Assembly: GCA_020846515.1 (NCBI GenBank)
Contig: JADLDX010000346.1
Location: 1-9,171 of the forward strand
DNA length: 9,171 bases
Reading direction: 5' to 3'
Origin: Pirellulaceae bacterium
Lineage (GTDB): Bacteria; Planctomycetota; Planctomycetia; Pirellulales; Pirellulaceae
Below, piece by piece: positions 1 through 6,164 of this stretch. The notes under the pieces are model-generated. The model did no database searches. It was not told the origin of the DNA and saw only the letters and a program-made list of their open reading frames with translations. The stretch's first letter is position 1. Every line of letters starts with the position of its first letter. Made by a program: the position numbers and the translations under genes.

Positions 1-32
1 CTGGCCACATTGGCTTTCTTCTTCAACTTCAT
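1..32 (-). CDS. 5' end of an unidentified gene, cut by the window edge
   Basis: Only the first ten codons and part of the eleventh are inside the window, reading MKLKKKANVA. The start is supported by AAAGGAG eight bases upstream, the strongest Shine-Dalgarno-like sequence I found in the window. Four lysines in the first six residues followed by small and hydrophobic residues fit the n-region of a secretion signal, but ten residues cannot identify a family. It lies downstream of the AsnB-like gene on the same strand, separated by about 280 bp, so it may have its own promoter or be controlled through its leader. An exported protein would suit a polysaccharide locus, but that is inference. Confidence 0.5.
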   Translation of the reverse strand, partial: MKLKKKANVA

Positions 33-270
33 GGTGAAAACTCCTTTGCACCGGGCTTGCGCCCAGCATTTCAAAATAGGCTGAGTTTCCACTTATCCCG
101 CTGTTCAGATTTGCCGGACCACTTCTGAACATGCATAGACCGAAGGTCGCGGCCTGCAGTTGTCGGTCGCTTAGATCAATGCCAAACAAAATCCGCTTGG
201 GATACCACATCACGAGAGTTATTGCACCAATTCCGATGGTCGCGAGTATACGAAGTCGGCGAATTTGCAT
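1..270 (-). CDS. Alternative reading: open frame with N-terminal membrane segment (doubtful)
   Basis: From the ATG at 270 a minus-strand frame stays open for 90 codons to the window edge. Its start, MQIRRLR followed by about 17 hydrophobic residues, looks like a signal anchor; the rest matches nothing I recognise. Against it: there is no Shine-Dalgarno sequence before 270, rare-type codons (ATA, CTA, GGA, AGA) are frequent, and the frame would overlap by at least 32 bp the better-supported gene start at 32. Several inverted repeats also fall inside it. I consider it more likely non-coding leader than gene, but cannot exclude it because its stop lies outside the window. Confidence 0.2.
   Translation of the reverse strand, partial: MQIRRLRILATIGIGAITLVMWYPKRILFGIDLSDRQLQAATFGLCMFRSGPANLNSGISGNSAYFEMLGASPVQRSFHHEVEEESQCGQ
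41..47 (-). promoter_or_regulatory. Ribosome binding site AAAGGAG
   Basis: On the minus strand AAAGGAG lies eight bases before the ATG at position 32. It is the reason for calling a gene start there. A short GNRA-loop hairpin (51-66) ends three bases before it, close enough that folding could influence ribosome access. Confidence 0.55.
51..66 (-). other. Hairpin with GNRA (GCAA) tetraloop
   Basis: The minus strand reads CTGGGC-GCAA-GCCCGG: six base pairs including one G-U, closed by a GNRA-class loop. It has no T-run after it, so it is not an intrinsic terminator. It sits just upstream of the AAAGGAG site of the edge gene. Confidence 0.35.
102..131. repeat. 8-bp perfect inverted repeat, 14-bp spacer
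   Basis: TGTTCAGA (102-109) and TCTGAACA (124-131) are exact reverse complements. The half-site centres are 22 bp apart, close to two turns of DNA, as expected for a dimeric repressor or activator site. In RNA the same bases could form a hairpin. The location 70-100 bp upstream of a gene start suits either role. Confidence 0.4.
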
Positions 271-281
271 GGGTGGCAAGT

Positions 282-300
282 GTCGATCTTTTGAATCGAC
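282..300 (-). other. 6-bp hairpin just downstream of the AsnB-like gene
   Basis: GTCGAT (282-287) and ATCGAC (295-300) form a perfect 6-bp stem with a 7-base loop, 11 bp beyond the stop codon of the AsnB-like gene. No T-run follows on either strand, so it is at best a weak or factor-dependent termination or mRNA-end signal. Confidence 0.25.
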
Positions 301-311
301 GTGTTGAGAGG

Positions 312-1991
312 TTACAAGTCGCTTGCAATATTAAACCCAGGCGCGTGGCCTTGCAGCCACTGCTCCAGCATCATCAGTATCCACACCATTTCGCCAAAAT
401 AGCCTGGGTGCTCGGCGAGCCGATGGTTCAGCAAGCTGTCGATAAAATCTGCTCTGACTACGCCGCGTGTTGCCAGGCTATGAAGCGATTCCGTGGCCAG
501 TGTCTTGAGCGTCGGTGTGGTGTTCGCCCACACACCAAACGGCAGGCCAAACCCCTGCTTCTTCTTGCGGATCGTCTCCGCTGGCAAGAAATCGCGCAGC
601 GCTTCTTTGAAAAACCAGCGTAACTGCAAGCCTTTGAGCTTGTATTCAGCTGGGAGCTTGAGTGAAAACGCCAAGAGCCGGTCGTCGAGCATCGGGAACC
701 CCACAGCCAAGCCCGCATGGCTGGTAGCACCCAGCACCTTGGGCAGGTCGCTTTCGGCCAGGGTAAAGCGCCAGTCAAACGCCAGTTGATGATTGATTGC
801 GCTGCAATCAGGTGTGGCCTGCCAGACATCGCGTTGCAATTGCAGCGGCAGCGTGGTGTCGATGCGTGCCAGCATGGCGGGCGTCAACACTTCGCCCGGG
901 TCAAGACGCATGATCAGGTTGTACATCTGCAGCCTGTCGGGCATGGGCACTCGCGCTTGTTCGACATAGCTGCCTGCTTTGCGCGTCAGCGCCATCGTCG
1001 ATGCGGCCCGGTTGCCCAGCACCGGCTCCAACAACCCTTTTTGCAGCCAAGCGGGCGCATGGTCGTACCAGCCGAACACCCGTTGTTTGGCGTAGCGCGT
1101 ATTGCCGCCGAACAACTCGTCGCCACCGTCGCCCGCCAGAACCTTGCTGACGCCGTCCTCACGCGCCATCTTGGCGCAGTAATAGGAAGGCAGGGCGGAT
1201 GAGTTGCCGAATGGCTGATCAAAATGCGCCGCAACAGCCGGGATGCTCTGCACCAGGTCAGCAGGTGTGACGTAATACTCATGGTGGTCTGTTTTGAAGT
1301 GCTTCGCGGTCAGTCGCGCGAATTCCATCTCGTCATAACCCTGCGCATCGAAGCCGATCGAATAGGTGGATATGGTTTGTCCAGTGGCCAGTGTGGCCAT
1401 GCCCGAGACAGTAGAGCTGTCAGTGCCGCCGCTCAAAAAGCAGGCGGGCTTGGTACCGTCAAGCTGGGCGGTGACTGCGTCGCGCAGCAGTTGTCGGAAC
1501 TCATCTTTCAACGCATTGAAAGATGGCTGCCGCTGCTCGTCGAACGCTGGCGTCCAATAGGGCGCAACGGTAAGTTGGCCGTTCTCGAACAGTGCGTAGT
1601 GCCCGGGTGGTAGCCGCAATACTCCTTCAAAGATCGTTCGCGGCGAGGGGATGGCATGAAAGTACAGGTAGTCGAAAATCGCCTGCGGATCGATCGTTGC
1701 AGTCTGATCGGCCAGCTCGTCGGCGCGTGCCGCAAATCGCAGTTGCCCATCTTGCACGCGATAACACAGCGTACGAACCGCAAAGCGGTCCACGGCCAAA
1801 AACACGCGCCCATTGGTCTCATGTAACCCGACCGCGAAGTCGCCAGTGATGCCACCCAATGCCAGGGCACCCTGCAAGGCCAACGCCTCTCGCCAGGCGG
1901 CTATGGAGCCCGCTTCTGCTGCCAGCCTCGATAGACGCGCATCGGCAAATCGGGGCGCGCCGAGCGTCAAGGACGGATTCTGATCAATCAT
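312..1991 (-). CDS. Asparagine-synthetase-like (AsnB/WbpS-type) protein lacking the glutaminase cysteine
   Basis: A 559-residue cytoplasmic protein. The C-terminal synthetase domain is well kept: SGGTDSS ATP-pyrophosphatase loop at 187-193, FDQPFGNSSALPSY around 257-270, GDGGDELFGG at 287-296 and KKKQGFGLPF at 476-485. This domain activates a carboxylate by adenylation for amide formation. The N-terminal class II glutaminase domain is degraded. There is no Met-Cys start, and its first recognisable block is GDFAVGLHE near residue 50, which corresponds to the later part of that fold. An in-frame TGA lies 12 bases before the ATG, so no longer N-terminus is possible. No good Shine-Dalgarno is visible. 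It lies 28 bp after the beta-helix gene, probably co-transcribed. AsnB homologues such as WbpS amidate uronic acids in O-antigens; a similar role using free ammonia or another donor is inference. Confidence 0.9.
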   Translation of the reverse strand: MIDQNPSLTLGAPRFADARLSRLAAEAGSIAAWREALALQGALALGGITGDFAVGLHETNGRVFLAVDRFAVRTLCYRVQDGQLRFAARADELADQTATIDPQAIFDYLYFHAIPSPRTIFEGVLRLPPGHYALFENGQLTVAPYWTPAFDEQRQPSFNALKDEFRQLLRDAVTAQLDGTKPACFLSGGTDSSTVSGMATLATGQTISTYSIGFDAQGYDEMEFARLTAKHFKTDHHEYYVTPADLVQSIPAVAAHFDQPFGNSSALPSYYCAKMAREDGVSKVLAGDGGDELFGGNTRYAKQRVFGWYDHAPAWLQKGLLEPVLGNRAASTMALTRKAGSYVEQARVPMPDRLQMYNLIMRLDPGEVLTPAMLARIDTTLPLQLQRDVWQATPDCSAINHQLAFDWRFTLAESDLPKVLGATSHAGLAVGFPMLDDRLLAFSLKLPAEYKLKGLQLRWFFKEALRDFLPAETIRKKKQGFGLPFGVWANTTPTLKTLATESLHSLATRGVVRADFIDSLLNHRLAEHPGYFGEMVWILMMLEQWLQGHAPGFNIASDL

Positions 1992-2019
1992 GCTGCCGGT
2001 AATTCAAGAATAAGAAGTT

Positions 2020-3219
2020 CTAACCAACGCTTTGCAGCGCGCCTGGATGATGCGCTGGCATCTGTATTCGCGCCGTACTGCGCAGATGACGGTACTCCCT
2101 GTCAGGCATCAAGGAGTGTCCGTCAGCCATGCCCGCGTCTATAGCCTTGCCCAGCAGGGGGGAACTTCTACGAAGCCGATAGTCGTCACGCGCAGCGAAC
2201 ACGAACTGATCCCAGTCCACCGTGAAATTGTTGTCGTAATTGCCCACTCCGGCTGACTCCAGCGTACCTGTTCCGACCAGCAGGTTGTTGACCGCCTTGA
2301 CCCGCGCCGCGCCAGACTTGATGCGCAAGAACACACCGCCGCGTGGTCGATTGTCGACCAACGTGTTGTTTACCATGTAAAGCTCGTTTACCGGCTGCGT
2401 GTAGCCCTCTGCTCCATATGAGACTATGTGCGGGTTCTCGGTTTGCGACCCTTGTTCAAGGATATTGCCTACCACATAGGCTACGCCGCCATTTGCGAAT
2501 TCCAGTTCATAACTTGCACGCCCTCCTGATTCATCGGTCAAACGGTTATACCGAATGTCATTGATGGCTGCCCGACTCTTGAGCAGGTGTCCTACCTTTG
2601 CATGGTGCGAGTAACAGCCTGACATCGACAAGCTGGCAATCGCGCCTATGTACAAGTTGTGGCTTTGACCGTCACCATGGCCATTGCGGCCAAATTCGCT
2701 GTTAAAGATGACCAGTACTATCTGCGGGTTGTTGCTGGTGAGCAGGCCATTCTCGTTGTCGGTGAACGTGCAGTCACGAACGGTTAGCGAGCCCTTTTCC
2801 AATCGGATACCGGCTCCATTCCTGTCAGGTACCCGAGCACGTGAGAAATCGAAGCCTTCCACCGTCATGCGTTCGCCTCGTGTTACCCAGATGGCCTTGC
2901 CTTCTGCCGCTGCGCCGTCGGCCATGAGTCGCACGCGGCCGCCAACAGCGCGAACGGTGACATCGTTCCTGGTCCAGACCGCCACGTCACCGCGATAATC
3001 GCCCGCTTGCACCTCAATAACGGCGCCGTCTTTTGCTAGTGAAGCCGCTGCCGCGATTGTCTGGATGGGAAAATCGGGGCCGACTCTAATCGTGACTTGC
3101 GCGTGGCTGCGGCCTGTAAGTCCTAGCAAGCCAGTTCCGCCTACCCCTTGCAGCAATCGACGCCGAGTGATATGCGCAGACACTTGGTGCGGCAGGCTGG
3201 GCGGTTGAATTGAAGGCAT
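2020..3219 (-). CDS. Tat-exported right-handed parallel beta-helix protein
   Basis: A 399-residue protein by the chosen start. TRRRLLQG at residues 18-25 followed by a glycine-rich hydrophobic stretch and GRSHA-Q near 40 is a twin-arginine signal peptide, so export in folded form is likely. The mature part has regular short beta-strand repeats with asparagine turns (NNPQIVLV, NSEF, NNTLVDN, NNLLVG), typical of pectate-lyase-like beta-helices. HNLYIG (187-192), GHLLKSRA (210-217), SYELEFANGG (236-245) and GNILEQG (251-257) form the most conserved-looking core and may line an active site. Such folds occur in polysaccharide lyases and epimerases; substrate and activity cannot be told here. The frame is open to an ATG at 3390, but I chose 3219 because it places the Tat motif near the N-terminus. 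No start candidate has a clear Shine-Dalgarno. Confidence 0.85.
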   Translation of the reverse strand: MPSIQPPSLPHQVSAHITRRRLLQGVGGTGLLGLTGRSHAQVTIRVGPDFPIQTIAAAASLAKDGAVIEVQAGDYRGDVAVWTRNDVTVRAVGGRVRLMADGAAAEGKAIWVTRGERMTVEGFDFSRARVPDRNGAGIRLEKGSLTVRDCTFTDNENGLLTSNNPQIVLVIFNSEFGRNGHGDGQSHNLYIGAIASLSMSGCYSHHAKVGHLLKSRAAINDIRYNRLTDESGGRASYELEFANGGVAYVVGNILEQGSQTENPHIVSYGAEGYTQPVNELYMVNNTLVDNRPRGGVFLRIKSGAARVKAVNNLLVGTGTLESAGVGNYDNNFTVDWDQFVFAARDDYRLRRSSPLLGKAIDAGMADGHSLMPDREYRHLRSTARIQMPAHHPGALQSVG

Positions 3220-3222
3220 GAG

Positions 3223-3396
3223 ATGACAATGAACAGGAACTACCAGACAGTGTATCGAAGAGAACATCCGTACTTTGGCGAAAGCGCTGCCAATCGACTT
3301 GGCATGTCGGGCTGTGGCGCCATTGTTGTTGGGATCGCCTCCGAACGCTTGGCCCAGCGCATGGCAGCGCACTACAAGAATATGGAGCATGCGTGA
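3223..3396 (+). CDS. Possible small gene (57 aa) overlapping the glycosyltransferase start
   Basis: ATG at 3223 is preceded by GAAGG (3212-3216) at a six-base spacing, and the frame closes at TGA 3394-3396, which overlaps the GTG start of the glycosyltransferase as GTGA. That is the usual geometry for translational coupling. The predicted peptide runs from MTMNRNYQ to YKNMEHA with a central SGCGAIVVGIASERLAQ stretch; I recognise no family. About 63% of third positions are G or C, and the 3301-3360 part is 67% GC, high for an intergenic spacer. Against it: its start is only 3 bp from the chosen start of the divergent beta-helix gene, and the opposite strand is open here too. It may be a real small protein, a leader peptide that couples translation, a gene remnant, or chance. 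Confidence 0.35.
   Translation: MTMNRNYQTVYRREHPYFGESAANRLGMSGCGAIVVGIASERLAQRMAAHYKNMEHA
3384..3387 (+). promoter_or_regulatory. GGAG ribosome binding site deciding a GTG start
   Basis: GGAG lies five bases before GTG 3393. The nearby ATG at 3389 is in another frame and too close to this site, so the GTG is preferred for the glycosyltransferase. Confidence 0.5.
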
Positions 3397-4697
3397 AGAA
3401 GGTGTTGATGATCGCCTACCACTTCCCGCCGCTGGCGGGTAGCAGCGGCATACAGCGCACGTTGCGGTTCGTGCAACATTTACCGTCTATGGGATGGCTA
3501 CCCCTGGTGCTGAGTGCAGACGCGCGCTCATATGAGAGAACCAGCGATGACCTGCTACCCGAAGTTCCGGCGAGTACGGTTGTGCGGCGGGCTTTTGCGC
3601 TCGACACCGCACGCCACTTGCAGGTTGCCGGCCGCTACCTCGGTTGGATGGCGCGGCCGGACCGCTGGATCAGTTGGAAGTTTGACGCGGTTCGCCAAGG
3701 CCTCCAACTGATTGACGAGTTCAAGCCAGACGTGATCTGGTCAACCTACCCGATCGCCACCGCGCATGTGATTGCATCAAAGTTGCACCACAAAACGGGC
3801 ATACCGTGGGTCGCAGATTTTCGTGATCCGATGGCGCAGGAGTCTGGCGACGATGATCCAAGCATGAGGCATACGTTTCCGGCCGACCCGCTCACTTGGC
3901 AGAGTTACCTGGGCATCGAGGCGGATGCGGCAGCGCACGCGCAGTACTGCGTATTTACAACGCCGGGTGCCGCACGTATCTATCAAAATCGGTACCCGGC
4001 CGCAGCCAATCGGATGGTTGTGCTGGAGAACGGGTATGACGAAGAAAGTTTTGCCTCGGTCGTGGCGTCTCCTTCCATCGATAGTCCGTCTGCGTCTGGG
4101 ATGCGGCGGCTGACCTTGTTACACAGCGGCATCGTCTATCCGGGCGAGCGTGATCCGACTCAACTGTTCATGGCCTTGGGCCAGCTAAGCAAGTCTGGCA
4201 CTTTGCGGCCTGATGAGTTGTGCATTCGATTCCGCGCTTCGGTACATGACGACCAGATACGAAGTCTGGCCCAAGTCCACAATGTGTCGGACTTCATCGA
4301 ACTCTGCCCGGCAATCTCCTACCGCGACGCGTTAGCGGAGATGCTGGCTGTCGATGCGCTGTTGGTCATGCAGTCCAGCGGATGCAATGCTCAGATTCCA
4401 GCCAAGATTTACGAATACTTGCGCGCTGGCAAACCCATTTTGGGTTTGACCGATCCGGCCGGCGACACTGCTGGTGTCCTGCGGCAAGCGGAGTTGCACG
4501 ATATCGCGCGGCTGAACGAAGTTGATGAGATCGCCCTATTGTTGCCGGTGGTTGTGCGTGCGTGGCGCGATGGCAAAGCGGCGTTGCCGAATGCATCGGC
4601 AGTGCAAGCGGCCTCCCGGCGCGAGCGGTCTAAGGAGTTGGTGATGTTATTGAGGCAAACGGTTGGCGCGAATGCAAATCCGATTGGCAGGGGCTGA
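3393..4697 (+). CDS. GT4-type glycosyltransferase
   Basis: A 434-residue cytoplasmic or membrane-associated enzyme with the GT-B fold plan. The N-terminus, KKVLMIAYHFPPLAGSSGIQR, is the typical first strand and glycine-rich loop of GT4 transferases. PDVIWSTYPIATAHVIA (about 112-128) and PWVADFRDP (about 139-147) follow. In the C-terminal half, LLHSGIVYPGERDP (about 245-258) starts the donor-binding domain. IPAKIYEYLRAGKPILG at 335-351 is the nucleotide-sugar-binding region, with E341 at the position of the conserved glutamate. It would transfer a sugar to a lipid-linked or growing glycan; donor and acceptor are unknown. The start is GTG with GGAG five bases upstream. The flippase gene begins 5 bp after its stop, so the two are very likely in one operon. 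Confidence 0.9.
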   Translation: MKKVLMIAYHFPPLAGSSGIQRTLRFVQHLPSMGWLPLVLSADARSYERTSDDLLPEVPASTVVRRAFALDTARHLQVAGRYLGWMARPDRWISWKFDAVRQGLQLIDEFKPDVIWSTYPIATAHVIASKLHHKTGIPWVADFRDPMAQESGDDDPSMRHTFPADPLTWQSYLGIEADAAAHAQYCVFTTPGAARIYQNRYPAAANRMVVLENGYDEESFASVVASPSIDSPSASGMRRLTLLHSGIVYPGERDPTQLFMALGQLSKSGTLRPDELCIRFRASVHDDQIRSLAQVHNVSDFIELCPAISYRDALAEMLAVDALLVMQSSGCNAQIPAKIYEYLRAGKPILGLTDPAGDTAGVLRQAELHDIARLNEVDEIALLLPVVVRAWRDGKAALPNASAVQAASRRERSKELVMLLRQTVGANANPIGRG

Positions 4698-4702
4698 TCG
4701 CC

Positions 4703-6145
4703 ATGTCCGCACGCAAGTCACTGGTCTTTTCGTTTCTGGATCGCTATGCGGGCCTGGTGATTTCCGTCGTGTCGTCCATGGTCATTGCACGGCTACTGAC
4801 TCCGGCCGAAATCGGTGTTTTTTCAGTCACCATGGTGTTGTTGATGCTTGTATCCACCGTACGTGATATGGGCGCAGGAATGTACTTGTTGCAAGAGAAA
4901 GAGCTGACCACGGAGCGCATCCGAGCCGTATGGGCTGTGCAGTTGGGCTTGGGTTTGGGCTTGGCGTGCCTGGTGCTGCTGGCCAGTTATCCCGTGTCGG
5001 TGTTCTACAAGGAGTCCCGCATGCGCGACATCATGCTCGTGGTTGCTCTGAACTATGCCATCAACCCATTTGGGTCGCTTACCTATGCATGGCTCATGCG
5101 CGAAATGCGGTTTGATAGCGTCGCGTTGATGCGCTTTTCAGCCAGCCTCATGGGCGCGCTGGTTTCAACTTGGCTTGCATGGAAAAACTATGGTCCGATC
5201 AGCCTCGCGTTCGGGGCGCTTAGCTCAACTGTGGTCAATGCACTGATAGCAGTTTATTACCGGCCCAAGACGTTTCCCTGGATGCCCGGTGTGAGAGAAA
5301 TCAGGCGCGTATTGACGTTTGGCTCAAAACTCACAGCCAGTTCCATCGTTAACGTCATCGCAAACGGCGCGCCAGAGTTGTTACTAGGCAAACTGCAAAG
5401 TCTCACCGCTGCAGGCCTGTTTTCACGCTCCAACGGTCTGGTGCAAATGTTCTATCGGCTGTTTGTCGATGCAGTGGGTGCCGTATGCCTCCCGTGGTTT
5501 GCCAAACAATCGCGTGAGCGAGGCGGACTGGTTGCCCCCTTTTTGAAGGCTACGTCTTATATAACCGCCTTCGGATGGTCATTTTGTATGGCCATCATTT
5601 TTCTGGCGCATCCGATCGTCCGCCTCTTGTACGGGGATCAATGGGGCCAGGCCGTCGATTTAGCCCGTCTGTTGGCGGCCGCCATGATTTTTGCTGTGCC
5701 TGCCGCTTTGTGTGGTAATGCGCTGCTGTCAATTGGCGCGGTTGCAACGATGGCCCGCGTAACTGTTTTGAGCACGATGCAGAGCATAGCGTTCGTGGCG
5801 CTGGGTGCCTCACAAGGTCTTTTGCCATTGGGCATTGCCATGATAGTTGCTGCGGCAGCGGGGGCTGGTCTATCTCTGCGGGCGACTTCGAAACTTATTG
5901 GTTTCACTTTGCCTGCCTTGTTTGAGACTTTGGGCCGGAGCGCCTCGGTCGCATTGTTGTCAGCCATTGCGCCGGCACTGGCATTATGGATGTATGGCCC
6001 ATATCCAGTGTATTTCGTGCCACCCCTCGCACTCGGCATTGCGGGTGGCCTGACTGGGTTCGTGTTGGGGATTATCATTTTCAATCATCCGCTTCGCGAG
6101 GAACTGGTTTTGATGTGGGTGAAAATGAAAGGTCGGTCAGTCTGA
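4703..6145 (+). CDS. Wzx-like oligosaccharide flippase (MOP superfamily)
   Basis: A 480-residue, strongly hydrophobic protein with roughly twelve predicted membrane segments, the usual size of polysaccharide flippases. The N-terminal sequence SFLDRYAGLVISVVSSMVIARLL followed by TPAEIGVFSV is characteristic of the Wzx/WzxC-type branch, as is GLFSRSNGLVQMFYRLF in the middle. It would move the undecaprenyl-diphosphate-linked repeat unit across the inner membrane, placing this locus in a Wzx/Wzy-type pathway. No Wzy polymerase is seen in the window. AGGGG (4689-4693) lies nine bases before the ATG, at the end of the glycosyltransferase gene. The short hexamer repeat at 4943-4966 encodes Leu-Gly pairs in a membrane segment. 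Confidence 0.9.
   Translation: MSARKSLVFSFLDRYAGLVISVVSSMVIARLLTPAEIGVFSVTMVLLMLVSTVRDMGAGMYLLQEKELTTERIRAVWAVQLGLGLGLACLVLLASYPVSVFYKESRMRDIMLVVALNYAINPFGSLTYAWLMREMRFDSVALMRFSASLMGALVSTWLAWKNYGPISLAFGALSSTVVNALIAVYYRPKTFPWMPGVREIRRVLTFGSKLTASSIVNVIANGAPELLLGKLQSLTAAGLFSRSNGLVQMFYRLFVDAVGAVCLPWFAKQSRERGGLVAPFLKATSYITAFGWSFCMAIIFLAHPIVRLLYGDQWGQAVDLARLLAAAMIFAVPAALCGNALLSIGAVATMARVTVLSTMQSIAFVALGASQGLLPLGIAMIVAAAAGAGLSLRATSKLIGFTLPALFETLGRSASVALLSAIAPALALWMYGPYPVYFVPPLALGIAGGLTGFVLGIIIFNHPLREELVLMWVKMKGRSV
4943..4966 (+). repeat. Four imperfect TTGGGY hexamers inside the flippase gene
   Basis: TTGGGC, TTGGGT, TTGGGC and TTGGCG follow one another and encode alternating Leu-Gly ending in Leu-Ala within a membrane helix. 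Gain or loss of a unit would stay in frame and change helix length. Confidence 0.5.
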
Positions 6146-6164
6146 TAAAGCCAAGCGGAAGAAT

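Larger units (their letters stand above)
41..148 (-). promoter_or_regulatory. Candidate structured 5' leader or operator region
   Basis: On the minus strand this stretch holds three inverted repeats in a row ahead of a strong ribosome binding site. They are a 4-bp stem with a 3-base loop (138-148), an 8-bp perfect stem with a 14-base spacer (102-131), and a 6-bp stem with one G-U pair and a GCAA tetraloop (51-66). Bases 105-108 could alternatively pair with 81-84, which would break the 8-bp stem. I do not recognise a known riboswitch class: the conserved GACGCAAAGCC segment of the c-di-GMP-I aptamer is absent. It may be an mRNA leader, a DNA operator, or chance. The surrounding gap (33-311) holds nothing else I can support. 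Confidence 0.3.

Noticed and set aside
1..84. Plus-strand frame LATLAFFFNFMVK... ending at TGA 82-84
   Set aside because: It is short with no start visible in the window, and it is antisense to the well-supported ribosome binding site and ATG at 32.
33..150. c-di-GMP-I (GEMM) riboswitch upstream of the edge gene
   Set aside because: A GGCAAA-like piece is present, but the conserved GACGCAAAGCC segment and the second helix pattern are missing.
222..1613. Several plus-strand open frames of 60-160 codons opposite the AsnB-like gene
   Set aside because: They are antisense shadows of a conserved protein, common in GC-rich DNA, without recognisable products.
3220..3390. N-terminal extension of the beta-helix protein to ATG 3390
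   Set aside because: It would bury the twin-arginine motif about 75 residues inside the protein, and the added residues do not look like a signal or domain. No ribosome binding site precedes ATG 3390.
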